Shown here piece after piece: positions 17,672-26,403 of a stretch of 64,000 nt of DNA; position 1 is the stretch's first letter, and each line of letters opens with the position of its first letter. The notes beneath the pieces are model-generated. The model was not told where the DNA came from, did not search any database, and worked only from the letters and a program-made list of their open reading frames with translations. The DNA comes from Clostridium mobile. GTDB lineage: Bacteria > Bacillota > Clostridia > Clostridiales > Clostridiaceae. The position numbers and the translations under genes are program-made. Where the stretch lies: contig NZ_JAHLQF010000001.1 of assembly GCF_018918285.1 (NCBI RefSeq), positions 609,284 to 673,283 on the forward strand. The letters run 5' to 3'.

Positions 17672-19162
17672 TTATTTTAAATTTTCCATTAATTTTTTTA
17701 ACACCTTTTCTAAAAATTCTACATTATCCAAATCGCAGCTCTCTTTTGCTTCCATGTCCTTAAGTAAAGGTGTATTTACTTCTACTTTACCGTTGACGAT
17801 TTCATCTATTGTACGCACTCCATATCCAACTTTTCGGATATATATTAAATTCCTTGGTGAAACATTGTCAGCTGTCATACCGTGACCTGCAGAACCACTA
17901 CCTAATGTCATTGAAGGAAATAAATTAGTGGTTGCTCCCATACTTCCTAAAGCTCCAGGTGTATTTACTAATACTCTACCTACTGGTTTCTTTAGTGCAA
18001 ATTGACGGATAACTTCCTCATCTCTTGAATGTATAACTAGAGTATGTCCATGTCTTTCACTTAGTAATAATTCAATACATTTCTCACAAGCATGCATCCA
18101 GTCATCTTCAATGTAATATGCCAGTACCGGACAAAGTTTTTCCCTAGAGTAAGGATTATTTTGTGAAACATACTTTTGTTTTGAAATAAGAACTCTTATA
18201 TCACTAGCTACGCTAAAGCCTGCTTTTTTTGCCAATTCTTGCGCTGATTTACCAACAATATCTGGTTCAGGACTTCCATCGTTACGGAAAAAAAGTAACG
18301 CAAGCTTACTAGATTCTTCTTCACTCATAAAATAGGCACCGTTTTTTTCTAGCTCTCTTTTCACTTCAGATTCAATGCAACTATCCACAACAACCGACTG
18401 TTCAGCTGCTGAAACAAGTCCATTATCAAAGGTTTTACTTGCAATTATATCTTTAACAGCTTGTGTTATATCTGCTGTACGCTCTATGAAGGCTGGTCCA
18501 TTACCAGTTCCCCCATATATTACTGGTTTTCCAGATCTATAGGCTGCTTTTAGTAATCTTGGTACTCCAGTATTTATTATTAATGAAGCATCCTCATGGT
18601 TCATTAACTCTAATGTCCCATTAGTTGTAACATTATGAAGATATGCAAGTGCTCCTTCTGGTAGACCATATCCTTCAGCCGCACGAATTAAAATATCTAA
18701 AGTTCTTGAAATAGTATTCTTAGCTCTTGGATGAGGTGAGAATATAATTGCATTTCCTGATTTTATTGCAATTAAAGCCTTATATATTGTGGTAGAAACT
18801 GGACTTGTTGATGGACAAAGGGCAATTATTACCCCCATAGGTACACCTACGTCCATAGTTTTATTCTCTTCATCCTTACTAATTATTCCAACACAATTCA
18901 TGCCTTTCAGTCTACTACTTAAATACTTACAAACAAAGCTATTTTTTACATACTTATCTTCCCATTTTCCATAGTCTGTTTCATCATTAGACATCTTTGC
19001 AAGCTCACAAACATGCTTTTTTATCTCTTCAGTCATTCTTTCAACAATTTCATCAAGCTTTTCTTGTGAAAAAGTTGCCAATTTTCTTTGAGCTTCACGG
19101 GCATTTTCAACAAGAATTCGTGACTCTTGTATGGAGAGTAAGTCGTTATCTATTATTCTCAT
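17672..19162 (-). CDS. Aldehyde dehydrogenase paralogue lacking the catalytic cysteine
   Basis: 496 aa, collinear with the active acylating aldehyde dehydrogenase of this operon. The catalytic site reads FDNGLVSAAEQS: the residue matching C251 is Ser (S251, codon TCA at 18412-18410). The nucleotide-binding parts (ALCPSTSPVSTTIYKALIAI; GGTGNGPAFIERT) remain. The last 20 residues (VEFLEKVLKKLMENLK) form an amphipathic helix like an encapsulation peptide. It is read right before cutC. Choline microcompartment loci usually carry two aldehyde dehydrogenase genes. The serine here suggests a structural, regulatory or non-acylating role rather than CoA acylation. Confidence 0.88.
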   Translation of the reverse strand: MRIIDNDLLSIQESRILVENAREAQRKLATFSQEKLDEIVERMTEEIKKHVCELAKMSNDETDYGKWEDKYVKNSFVCKYLSSRLKGMNCVGIISKDEENKTMDVGVPMGVIIALCPSTSPVSTTIYKALIAIKSGNAIIFSPHPRAKNTISRTLDILIRAAEGYGLPEGALAYLHNVTTNGTLELMNHEDASLIINTGVPRLLKAAYRSGKPVIYGGTGNGPAFIERTADITQAVKDIIASKTFDNGLVSAAEQSVVVDSCIESEVKRELEKNGAYFMSEEESSKLALLFFRNDGSPEPDIVGKSAQELAKKAGFSVASDIRVLISKQKYVSQNNPYSREKLCPVLAYYIEDDWMHACEKCIELLLSERHGHTLVIHSRDEEVIRQFALKKPVGRVLVNTPGALGSMGATTNLFPSMTLGSGSAGHGMTADNVSPRNLIYIRKVGYGVRTIDEIVNGKVEVNTPLLKDMEAKESCDLDNVEFLEKVLKKLMENLK

Positions 19163-19210
19163 TTTTTCTCTCCTTTCCTTTGAAAATAACTGTAATATAC
19201 TCTTTTACTT

Positions 19211-19516
19211 TTAAGGCATTAAATTAGTAATCTTATAACGTTCAATAATCTTTTCAAGATCTTGATGGGGTCTTGCAATAACAACTGAACTATAAAGATT
19301 TCCACCTTCCATGTCCTTAACTGCTTTTACTCCAGCTTCAACTGCCGTTTTACAAGCTCCTACATCGCCACGAACAAGTACTGATATGTATCCTGATGCA
19401 ACGTTTTCGTAACCTATAAGTTCAACATCAGCGGCTTTGCACATAGCATCTGCTGCCTCTAAAACAAATACTAAACCAAAAGTTTCAATTAATCCTAAAG
19501 CTTCATACCTTGGCAT
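19211..19516 (-). CDS. BMC-H shell protein, pore loop NVASGY
   Basis: 101 aa, single BMC-H domain (ALGLIETFGLVFVLEAADAM; SVLVRGDVGACKTAVEAG). The pore loop differs from the other shell proteins of the locus, and a Cys follows in GDVGACK. C-terminal VIARPHQDLEKIIERY is a short helix. It lies between the second BMC-H gene and the inactive-looking aldehyde dehydrogenase gene. Confidence 0.95.
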   Translation of the reverse strand: MPRYEALGLIETFGLVFVLEAADAMCKAADVELIGYENVASGYISVLVRGDVGACKTAVEAGVKAVKDMEGGNLYSSVVIARPHQDLEKIIERYKITNLMP

Positions 19517-19540
19517 TTAAACATCTTTCCTTCCCCTAAA

Positions 19541-19837
19541 TTATGAATCTATGTCATGCACGGAAACAATATCTCCAACTTCTCTAATAGGACGTGGCAT
19601 AACATTTTTTGCTGTTAATGTACCTATGGCAGCAGCTGCTTCAGCACCTGCCTCTACAGCAGCTCTAACTGCTGCTACATCACCCTTAACCATAATTGTA
19701 ACTAGTGTTGATCCAACGTTTTCATAGGATATCAATTCAACGTTTGCAGCCTTTAACATTTTATCAGCTGCCTCAAGTGCTGGAACTAACCCTATTGTTT
19801 CCACAAGACCTAATGCTTCATCACCGTAATATCTCAT
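19541..19837 (-). CDS. BMC-H shell protein, pore loop NVGSTL
   Basis: 98 aa, single BMC-H domain (ALGLVETIGLVPALEAADKM; IMVKGDVAAVRAAVEAG) ending in NVMPRPIREVGDIV. Third gene of the operon. With its neighbour at 19211 it forms a tandem pair that probably arose by duplication, but their pore loops have diverged. Confidence 0.95.
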   Translation of the reverse strand: MRYYGDEALGLVETIGLVPALEAADKMLKAANVELISYENVGSTLVTIMVKGDVAAVRAAVEAGAEAAAAIGTLTAKNVMPRPIREVGDIVSVHDIDS

Positions 19838-19880
19838 TTAAAATCCCTCCTCCCCTTTCTAAATCTAAAATGAAGATGCA

Positions 19881-20147
19881 TTAATCTTTAATATATTTAT
19901 TTATTGTAGCTGCTCCTTCTGCTGGTGCGTGATAATAAACTCTTAGTTCACCACTTTTATTCATATCAAATCTTGTTTCTTCAAGAAGTCCATTTGCTTC
20001 AGCTGTCATTAAGGCTGTAATTACAGCTTTCTTATTAAGAGCTTTGAATTTACCATATTCACCTTTTAATGCTTCAATCACATCATCAGCACAAGCTTCT
20101 TTTACAATAGTGAAATGTTTTAATATAGCATAATTAAGCGGTTTCAT
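19881..20147 (-). CDS. Small winged-helix-like protein of choline loci
   Basis: 88 aa, no membrane segment. Predicted helices followed by a beta-type end (ELRVYYHAP) suggest a winged-helix fold: AILKHFTIVKEACADDVIEAL, then KKAVITALMTAEANGLLEE. It begins 14 bp inside the end of the transporter gene, so the two are coupled. I recognise small proteins of this kind in choline microcompartment operons but know no proven function; a regulatory or assembly role is possible. Confidence 0.6.
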   Translation of the reverse strand: MKPLNYAILKHFTIVKEACADDVIEALKGEYGKFKALNKKAVITALMTAEANGLLEETRFDMNKSGELRVYYHAPAEGAATINKYIKD

Positions 20148-21243
20148 AATGGTCTACCCCCTTCTTTCTAAATAGATCCATTGGATTCATAGCAATAACT
20201 AAAATACCAAAAATCATTAATACAGCTGCCGCCCAAACTATAGGAGGTAAAGCCCATCCGCTCATACCTGCAAATACTCCAAGAACAATCCAGCAGCAGA
20301 ATGGACCCCAGAATGAAAAAGTACCATTACATGCCATACCAAGAGCTGCACCACACATACTATTACCGTTATACCAGCACATGTATGAAACGAATGCGCA
20401 AAGACCACTTAACACAAACCAAATCATAGCAGGACCGCTTGTAAATGCACTAATAGTTAGACTAGTTGAGAACCCAATACCATCACCAACTACCATACCG
20501 AAAATAGGAACTAGAATTATCAAATTTGCTAATCCTGATGTTGCTTGACGTATTGTTATCCCAATTTCTGAGTCAATCATTGATGTACCATATCCAGCAA
20601 CGCATCCTTCAAATCCCCATCCAAGAGCAGCTATAAAAGCAATGCCTAGTCCTAGAAGCATTCCTTCTGGAGCATCTCCTGCAAGGCTTGTACTACCAAT
20701 TAGAAAACTTGCAGCAACACAAATTCCAATACCAGTCATCATGCGTTTGTTTAATTCTTGTTTAAATAGCACTCTTCCTAATATAGCTCCAATAGCTGGA
20801 CAAAGAGCAGTAATAGGAATAACAATAGATCCTGCCATTTGAAGACCAACAACATAAGCTGTACTTGAAATTGGCCCTCCTATAAGAGCTGCTAGAATCA
20901 TTACTTTTCCTGGAGTTGTCTTAAGGCATCTGAAAAAATCACCAAGTTTTCCTTTTACCCCTGCATAAGCTAGTGCCCAAATAGCACTGCATGTATCATT
21001 TACTGCACTCCCTAAGGCCCCCAACAAATATGTAATTACAATCACTGATAAACCCGCGGTATTATCGCCATACCAATCGGCCCAAACCCCCTTGGTCATG
21101 CCAAGTGTCATAAATGCAGAATAAAATCCATACATAAGACCTGAGAATAATGCGATTGAAATACCTTTTTTACGGAAATCAGATGATAGCTTTTTTTTAG
21201 CAGCAATTGCAGACGCATTGACTGCTCCTGACATTTCATTCAT
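20134..21243 (-). CDS. DMT/EamA-type membrane transporter
   Basis: 369 aa with about ten membrane helices and two related halves, as in the drug/metabolite transporter superfamily. GMYGFYSAFMTLGMTKGVW opens the first half and GMLLGLGIAFIAALGWGFEG the second. As the first gene of the choline operon it most likely carries choline in or a product (trimethylamine or ethanol) out; the direction is inference. ATG at 21243 follows GGGAGG with eight bases between. It is not related to BetT or OpuD carriers. Confidence 0.75.
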   Translation of the reverse strand: MNEMSGAVNASAIAAKKKLSSDFRKKGISIALFSGLMYGFYSAFMTLGMTKGVWADWYGDNTAGLSVIVITYLLGALGSAVNDTCSAIWALAYAGVKGKLGDFFRCLKTTPGKVMILAALIGGPISSTAYVVGLQMAGSIVIPITALCPAIGAILGRVLFKQELNKRMMTGIGICVAASFLIGSTSLAGDAPEGMLLGLGIAFIAALGWGFEGCVAGYGTSMIDSEIGITIRQATSGLANLIILVPIFGMVVGDGIGFSTSLTISAFTSGPAMIWFVLSGLCAFVSYMCWYNGNSMCGAALGMACNGTFSFWGPFCCWIVLGVFAGMSGWALPPIVWAAAVLMIFGILVIAMNPMDLFRKKGVDHYETA

Positions 21244-21399
21244 AAATAAAACCCTCCCACTTAGTCCTTATCATATTCCGTTATATAATCATTAAATAAA
21301 GATTTATAATAACCCCTTTAAACTTTAAGATTGTTATAATTTTGTATATGGATGTTTTTATTTGTCTTGAAATTAACGAATAACTTTTTATTAGTCAAT

Positions 21400-21431
21400 A
21401 TTATAACCTTTTCCCTATAGGGGAGAGTCAA
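21400..21431 (-). promoter_or_regulatory. Candidate MerR-type promoter of the choline operon
   Basis: On the minus strand a -35 TTGACT (21431-21426) and a -10 TATAAT (21405-21400) are separated by 20 bp instead of 17. The spacer carries a perfect dyad CCCTATAGGG. Over-long spacers with a central dyad are the mark of promoters activated by MerR-family proteins, and a MerR gene lies 300 bp upstream. The site is about 155 bp before the transporter ATG. Confidence 0.75.
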
Positions 21432-21608
21432 TATTATTTTTCTGAATTTTTTAAATTTTATATGTGTAATTTTTTACTAATATTTTCCTTCTCGATTAAT
21501 ACTTTACTTAATTATGATTAAGCTTGGTGTATCAATGCTTGAAACAGTATTGATTATACTTTGAAATTATAGTAAATAATACCAAACCTTAAATTTGGAC
21601 ATAAAAAA

Positions 21609-21652
21609 ACATTTTAATTAATAAATTTTTCACAATTTATCTCTTAAAATGC
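21609..21652 (-). terminator. A+T-rich terminator of the merR gene
   Basis: Inverted repeat with arms around GCATTTTAA...ATAAATT and AATTTAT...TTAAAATGT, followed on the minus strand by a T-run. Lies 50 bp past the MerR stop and should separate it from the operon promoter. Confidence 0.6.
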
Positions 21653-21672
21653 TTTTATTTGTAATCTATACA

Positions 21673-21688
21673 TTCCCCTTAGGGGAAC
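21673..21688. promoter_or_regulatory. Second CCCC-TAA-GGGG dyad, likely MerR operator
   Basis: TTCCCCTTAGGGGAA, with perfect 6-bp arms, has the same 11-bp core span (CCCC n3 GGGG) as the dyad in the operon promoter. On the minus strand weak -35 (ATGAAA) and -10 (TATAGA) strings flank it, again with a 20-bp spacer. It may be an accessory operator or a weak second promoter. Confidence 0.5.
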
Positions 21689-21704
21689 GTTTTCATTTAA
21701 ATAC

Positions 21705-22541
21705 TCATTTTTTTCCCTTATTAATCTTAACCATTACTTCTGTTACAAACTCATCAATGTTTTTGGTTGTCCAATAATCAGTAACATATCTTTCATATGA
21801 CTTATCTTCATATTTATATCCATTTTTCTTTGCCCAATCTTTTATTTTTTTATATGTTTCACTAATTGTCTCGTGTGACCCAACATGATAGCAAGAGGCT
21901 ACCATAAATCCTCCAAATTTAACTGTCTCACTCTCTTTACATTTTAATATTGTTTGCTGCATTATTTTCATTTTATTACATTTTCCGTTCATTTTATCTT
22001 CAAAGGATGGAAAATGTATCATTACAGGACCAGTTATTGCATTATTTATGCTTTCTATATAATTAGTAAATTCTATATTTATTATAGAGTCCATATAATC
22101 ATAATTGAAATCTTGATCTAAGTATATCATTTTACAGTTTTCCACATATTTTACTGACACTTCTTTAATATCATTTTCTATAACCGTCTGTGCTTCAACT
22201 ATAAGATCGTACCAATCTTTTATAGATTTAATCTTTAAACTTATCTCATTTTCTAACTCTTTAAGCTCATCTATTTTGTTTCTAAAGCTTTTTTCAAAAA
22301 TTGAATAGGTTGTTCCTTCAAGTAAAGCCTTCATTTCCTCAAGTTTAAAACCACTTTGTTTGTAGTATTTTATCATTGGTACAGATAATAAAGTTTTTTT
22401 GCTATAATATCTATAACCATTTTTATCTGATACCTTATCAGGAGATAGTATTCCCATTTTATCATAAAATCTAATGGCTTTTTTTGATAAATTACATATC
22501 TCCTCAACTTTTCCTATACCATATAGTTGATTTTTCCCCAT
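21705..22541 (-). CDS. MerR-family regulator with GyrI-like effector domain
   Basis: 278 aa. N-terminal MerR winged helix (KVEEICNLSKKAIRFYDKMG; NGYRYYSKKTL), a coiled-coil around residues 80-120, and a C-terminal GyrI/BmrR-type ligand pocket (ASCYHVGSHETISETYKKIK; YERYVTDYW). This class binds small organic ligands, often cationic, and twists over-spaced promoters into shape. Its place next to the choline operon and the operator-like dyads make it the likely activator, perhaps sensing choline or a product. GGGAGG lies before ATG 22541. Earlier described choline loci were not known to me to use this regulator type. Confidence 0.85.
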   Translation of the reverse strand: MGKNQLYGIGKVEEICNLSKKAIRFYDKMGILSPDKVSDKNGYRYYSKKTLLSVPMIKYYKQSGFKLEEMKALLEGTTYSIFEKSFRNKIDELKELENEISLKIKSIKDWYDLIVEAQTVIENDIKEVSVKYVENCKMIYLDQDFNYDYMDSIINIEFTNYIESINNAITGPVMIHFPSFEDKMNGKCNKMKIMQQTILKCKESETVKFGGFMVASCYHVGSHETISETYKKIKDWAKKNGYKYEDKSYERYVTDYWTTKNIDEFVTEVMVKINKGKK

Positions 22542-22849
22542 AAAACAACCTCCCTCATTTTCCCAAAATCAACTTTAATGAAATGCCGTTGCATATCATT
22601 CATTTATATAATTTTACTTAATATTAAGGTTATTTTCAATATACACCTTATATACTTTCCATTAATGAAAGTATGTAAATGCAGGGCATTCCCGTAGCAA
22701 ATGACAGCATTCTAGATGTATCAACCCTATCGAAACCTATATATGTATATTTTAAACTGCCTTAAATTGATAAAATTTTTTGTTATATTTATTTTAACTA
22801 AAAGATAAATATAACAAAAAACCACTCATTTCGAGTGGCTTTAATCAAA
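22542..22849. other. Region between the alcohol dehydrogenase and merR genes
   Basis: Holds the merR promoter: a candidate TTGAAA, 17 bp, TAAAAT around 22615-22640 on the minus strand. It also holds the terminator of the upstream alcohol dehydrogenase gene and a perfect 17-bp inverted repeat at 22776-22792 / 22805-22821. Confidence 0.5.
22822..22838 (-). terminator. Terminator of the alcohol dehydrogenase gene
   Basis: Stem CCACTC / GAGTGG with an ATTTC loop, followed on the minus strand by TTTTTTG. The T-run is itself one arm of a longer inverted repeat further downstream. Confidence 0.8.
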
Positions 22850-23998
22850 CTACTTAGTTCCTATAACCCTATCTAAAATATTTAATAAATCTTCATTTGT
22901 TGCTTCCCTAGGATTTGTAGCTGTGCAAATATCCTTCATAGCAGCATTTACTATCTCTTCTTTTACTTCATCTAGTAAGCTCAAGTCAGCGCCTTGTTCC
23001 TTTAGCGTAGTAGGAATCATCAATTTCTTTTGCAACTCAATAATGCATTTAATTAAATTGTTAACTCCAATAGTTACCGTAGAAGCGTGTAAATTCAATA
23101 GTTTTGCCAGTCTCTGATATTTTTTAGCAGCTATTTCATAGTCTTTATTATAAACATTTCTATCTAATTTAGCGTTATATTCTATTACATGAGGAAGTAT
23201 TATCGCATTACTTCTTCCATGTGATATATGCAGTTTGCCACCTACTGCATGTGCTAAACTATGTGTAATACCAAGTCCTGCTGAGTTAAATGCCATACCT
23301 GCCAAACAGGATGCATTATGAATCTTTTCTCTTGCCACCAAGTTACTTCCATCAGCAAAAGCCTCTGGTAAAAATCTAAATGCTAAAGTAATTGCTTTTT
23401 CTGCTAAAGCATCTGAAAAATCATTAGCATCTTTTGAAACATAAGCCTCTATAGAATGTGTAATTACATCCATTCCCGTATCTGCTGTAATAGCTTGAGG
23501 TACAGAAACTACAAGTTCAGGATCAAGTATTGCTACCATAGGAAGTAGTGATTTATCCGCTAAAGCATATTTTAATCCTTCTTGTTTATTAGTTATTACT
23601 GCATATTGAGTAACTTCAGAGCCTGTACCACTTGTAGTAGGTATAGCAAAACACTCTTCTATTTCAACATGTGACCCCAAAGATTGTTTTGAATACTCCC
23701 TTATGGCCTTAGCAGCATCAATTGATGAGCCACCACCAAGAGCTATCATAATATTTGCATTACAAGATTGTAATGTTTGGATACCAGCAGCAATAATTTC
23801 TACTGTAGGATCTGGTACTACATCACTAAATACTGTTACCTGACAATCAACTAATTTTTCCTGTATTTTTGCAGCCATGCCTGAAGATTCTATGAATTTA
23901 TCACATACAATCATTACCCTTTTATTTTTTATTTCACTTAGTCGACTTAAAGAACCTTCTCCAAAATAAACATTTGTACTAATACTAAATTCCTTCAT
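22850..23998 (-). CDS. Iron-containing alcohol dehydrogenase (PduQ/CutO-like)
   Basis: 382 aa. Type III (iron) alcohol dehydrogenase fold: [12 protein letters not shown] for NAD(H), [15 protein letters not shown], and the metal-binding histidines in [19 protein letters not shown]. It resembles PduQ and CutO, which turn the pathway aldehyde into alcohol and so renew NAD+ in the compartment. It has its own terminator and lies just upstream of merR, in the same direction as the choline operon. It is therefore likely the locus's ethanol-forming enzyme, although no encapsulation peptide is obvious. A housekeeping butanol/ethanol role is the alternative. Confidence 0.85.
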   Translation of the reverse strand: MKEFSISTNVYFGEGSLSRLSEIKNKRVMIVCDKFIESSGMAAKIQEKLVDCQVTVFSDVVPDPTVEIIAAGIQTLQSCNANIMIALGGGSSIDAAKAIREYSKQSLGSHVEIEECFAIPTTSGTGSEVTQYAVITNKQEGLKYALADKSLLPMVAILDPELVVSVPQAITADTGMDVITHSIEAYVSKDANDFSDALAEKAITLAFRFLPEAFADGSNLVAREKIHNASCLAGMAFNSAGLGITHSLAHAVGGKLHISHGRSNAIILPHVIEYNAKLDRNVYNKDYEIAAKKYQRLAKLLNLHASTVTIGVNNLIKCIIELQKKLMIPTTLKEQGADLSLLDEVKEEIVNAAMKDICTATNPREATNEDLLNILDRVIGTK

Positions 23999-24241
23999 AT
24001 ATTTTTCTCCTAATTTTTAAATTTATAAAATATGAATGATTTAGTTATTCTTTAATTCACAATAAAATAATTAACATACAACATAACACAATTATAACAA
24101 TTCCATAATAAATCTTTATTTATTAAACTATACCACAAGGAAATAACAATAGCAAATACTTCTGACTTTTCTGAACTGCGGTTTTTTTATTTACCACAGG
24201 TCGTTGATTTTTATATTTAGCTTACATGCATAATATAAAAA
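23999..24241. other. Intergenic region
   Basis: Contains the promoter area of the alcohol dehydrogenase gene and the 3' side of the ABC exporter unit. Nothing else recognisable. Confidence 0.3.
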
Positions 24242-24997
24242 TTATTGTATCATTTCTTTTTTAAGTCTTCTAACTGCCAAGATAAAACTGCCACAGCAAA
24301 GTAATAAGAATGCACCTATTACAAATAATAAGTACTGCCACTCAATTGTACTTCCTAAAATTAAACTTCGTATACAATTTATAACATGAGTAAAAGGATT
24401 TATAATTATTGCTATTTTTAAACCGCCTGATATGTTATTCATTGAAAATAATGCCGTACTAGTAAAGAAAATAGAAAGTACGATAAGATTCATAATGGTT
24501 TCATAAATAACTTCATTAGGCAAGCACAAACTAATAGCATAGGATAGCCCAGACATAAAAAATGCCGATATGAAGATAAGAAATATAATTAGAAGAACTC
24601 CTGTAAATCCTGTACCTATACGGACTGACAGAAACATAGACACTACAAGAAGAATGCTCATCTCAACTAGTGAAAGTAAAACAGCTTCTAGCATTTGCCC
24701 CAGCACAATAGAACTTCTGCTAACTGGTGCTATTAGCATCCTGTAGAAACTTCCTTTTGATTTCATAATAAAGTTAAGATAGCCACCACTACTACAGCAA
24801 GCAAGTGTAACAAGCATCATAATACCAGGAAGAATAAAGGCAGTATAATTACCTCCAGACAAATTCTGCATAGACTGTTCTGCCATGGCCCCATATAATA
24901 AAAGCCATATGAGAGGCTGTATTATCGTAAGAATAATAGAAATAGGATTTTCAAATCTCCACTTCATATTACGCCATAAAATATTAATCGTTTCCAC
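24242..24997 (-). CDS. ABC-2 type export permease
   Basis: 251 aa with six membrane helices in ABC-2 arrangement (NPISIILTIIQPLIWLLLYG first; GSFILAVRRLKK last). It starts with GTG at 24997 after GGAGAGAAATAG and overlaps the ATPase gene by 14 bp. With the ATPase it forms an exporter of the drug/daunorubicin-resistance type. The substrate is unknown. The AraC-GyrI regulator at the head of the operon suggests response to a drug-like ligand. Confidence 0.88.
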   Translation of the reverse strand: METINILWRNMKWRFENPISIILTIIQPLIWLLLYGAMAEQSMQNLSGGNYTAFILPGIMMLVTLACCSSGGYLNFIMKSKGSFYRMLIAPVSRSSIVLGQMLEAVLLSLVEMSILLVVSMFLSVRIGTGFTGVLLIIFLIFISAFFMSGLSYAISLCLPNEVIYETIMNLIVLSIFFTSTALFSMNNISGGLKIAIIINPFTHVINCIRSLILGSTIEWQYLLFVIGAFLLLCCGSFILAVRRLKKEMIQ

Positions 24998-25943
24998 CTA
25001 TTTCTCTCCTTTCCGTCTCTGTTAACTTCAAAAATACATTTTCAATACTTGGCTGTACAATCTCAATCCCCTTAAAAGAAATATTATTTTCCAAAAGCCA
25101 TTTATTAGTATTTTCAAAAATCTTTCTATCATCATCCACATCAATAAAAATTGAATTTTCACGAATGTTTATGGAGGAAAACATATTTGTTTTTGTAAGT
25201 AATTCGGCACAATTTCTTGTTTTATCTATATCAGAAAAACCAATTCGTAAAATGTTTTGATGTGTATATTGACGTAAATCACTAGGCTTTCCCTGTATGA
25301 TTTCACGACCTTCCTTCATAATGCAAATTGTGTCACTAAGTTGATCAGCTTCTTCAAGATAATGGGTGGTCAAAAAAATAGTTGTGTTAAAATCATCTCG
25401 AATTTTCCTAATAATTTCCCACATAGCTTTTCGGGAACCAATATCCATACCAACTGTTGGCTCGTCTAAAAATAGTATTTGAGGATAAGAAACCATATTC
25501 ATCGCAATATCCAAGCGGCGTTTCACTCCTCCAGAATATGAGGCAACGGGATATTTTAAATACTGTGACAATCCAAAACTATCAATTAAATCACTGATTC
25601 TATTTTTTGCAGTAGTATTATCAACTTTGTATAACCGACTTTGAAATATCATATTTTCCATTAGCGACAGATGTTCATCGATAGAAATCTGTTGTGCAAC
25701 ACAAGCAATATGTGTACGAACCCATGCAGGATCTTTACATAAATCTTTTCCTAAAATGATTACATTTCCAGAAGCAGGTTTATAAAATGTTGTAAGAATG
25801 TTGATAAGTGAAGATTTACCTGCACCATTGGGACCAAGTAAAGAGAAAATTTCACCACGGTTTACTTTTAAACTTAGTTCATCCAAAGCTTTAACGCCAT
25901 TCTTATATTCTTTAACCAATTTATTAACTTCTATTGCCAGCAT
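24984..25943 (-). CDS. ABC transporter ATP-binding protein (drug-export type)
   Basis: 319 aa. Walker A LLGPNGAGKSSLINIL, signature YSGGVKRRLDIAMN, Walker B ILFLDEPTVGMD and H-loop TTHYLEEADQLSD. The C-terminal extension is the DrrA-like regulatory part. It pairs with the permease downstream and is translationally coupled to it. Confidence 0.93.
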   Translation of the reverse strand: MLAIEVNKLVKEYKNGVKALDELSLKVNRGEIFSLLGPNGAGKSSLINILTTFYKPASGNVIILGKDLCKDPAWVRTHIACVAQQISIDEHLSLMENMIFQSRLYKVDNTTAKNRISDLIDSFGLSQYLKYPVASYSGGVKRRLDIAMNMVSYPQILFLDEPTVGMDIGSRKAMWEIIRKIRDDFNTTIFLTTHYLEEADQLSDTICIMKEGREIIQGKPSDLRQYTHQNILRIGFSDIDKTRNCAELLTKTNMFSSINIRENSIFIDVDDDRKIFENTNKWLLENNISFKGIEIVQPSIENVFLKLTETERREIGGND

Positions 25944-25944
25944 T

Positions 25945-26403
25945 TTATTCCCCCTCTTTTATTGGAAACAAAATTTCTGTAATATACTTGTTGGGATTGC
26001 CCTTTAAAAACATTCCTGGTCCTTTGATAAACACTTCTCTGAATGGAGGTTGTAATGTCAAATTATGCTCTTCTGCATATTTATCAATTTCTACATATGC
26101 GTTATGCATGGTTTCATAAGAACCTATATGAGTAGCGCAAACTACTTTGATACGGGGAAATTCCTTTACTTCAACACCACTTGCTGTCGGTATTTCAGCA
26201 GTTGGAACACAGAGTTCGAGTTCACCAATCTTGGTTTTAGGGTCTATAGCATAGTAGTTGAAAAAAGGTGCACCATTTGCTTTACCTCCAATGGATTTAA
26301 ATACATTTGGAAATACTTTATTTGCCTCGGTGACAATGCCTTTATATCGCATAAATGCCACCCTTATAGGCTCAATATCTCTAATTTCAATTTGATAATT
26401 CAC
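25945..26403 (-). CDS. Stand-alone GyrI-like small-molecule-binding protein
   Basis: About 152 aa from GTG 26403, whose TGA overlap (GTGA) and GAGGAGG seven bases upstream make it better than the ATG two codons earlier. The whole protein is one GyrI/SHV-type binding fold ([45 protein letters not shown]). Such proteins bind or degrade cationic compounds, or bind gyrase. It lies between its AraC-type regulator, which carries the same domain, and an exporter, so a drug-sequestering role is plausible. Confidence 0.82.
   Translation of the reverse strand: MNYQIEIRDIEPIRVAFMRYKGIVTEANKVFPNVFKSIGGKANGAPFFNYYAIDPKTKIGELELCVPTAEIPTASGVEVKEFPRIKVVCATHIGSYETMHNAYVEIDKYAEEHNLTLQPPFREVFIKGPGMFLKGNPNKYITEILFPIKEGE

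Noticed and set aside
6969..21243. B12-dependent propanediol or ethanolamine microcompartment
   Set aside because: No diol dehydratase, ethanolamine lyase or cobalamin enzyme genes. The GCVEPQ motif and the cutC/cutD pair identify choline TMA-lyase.
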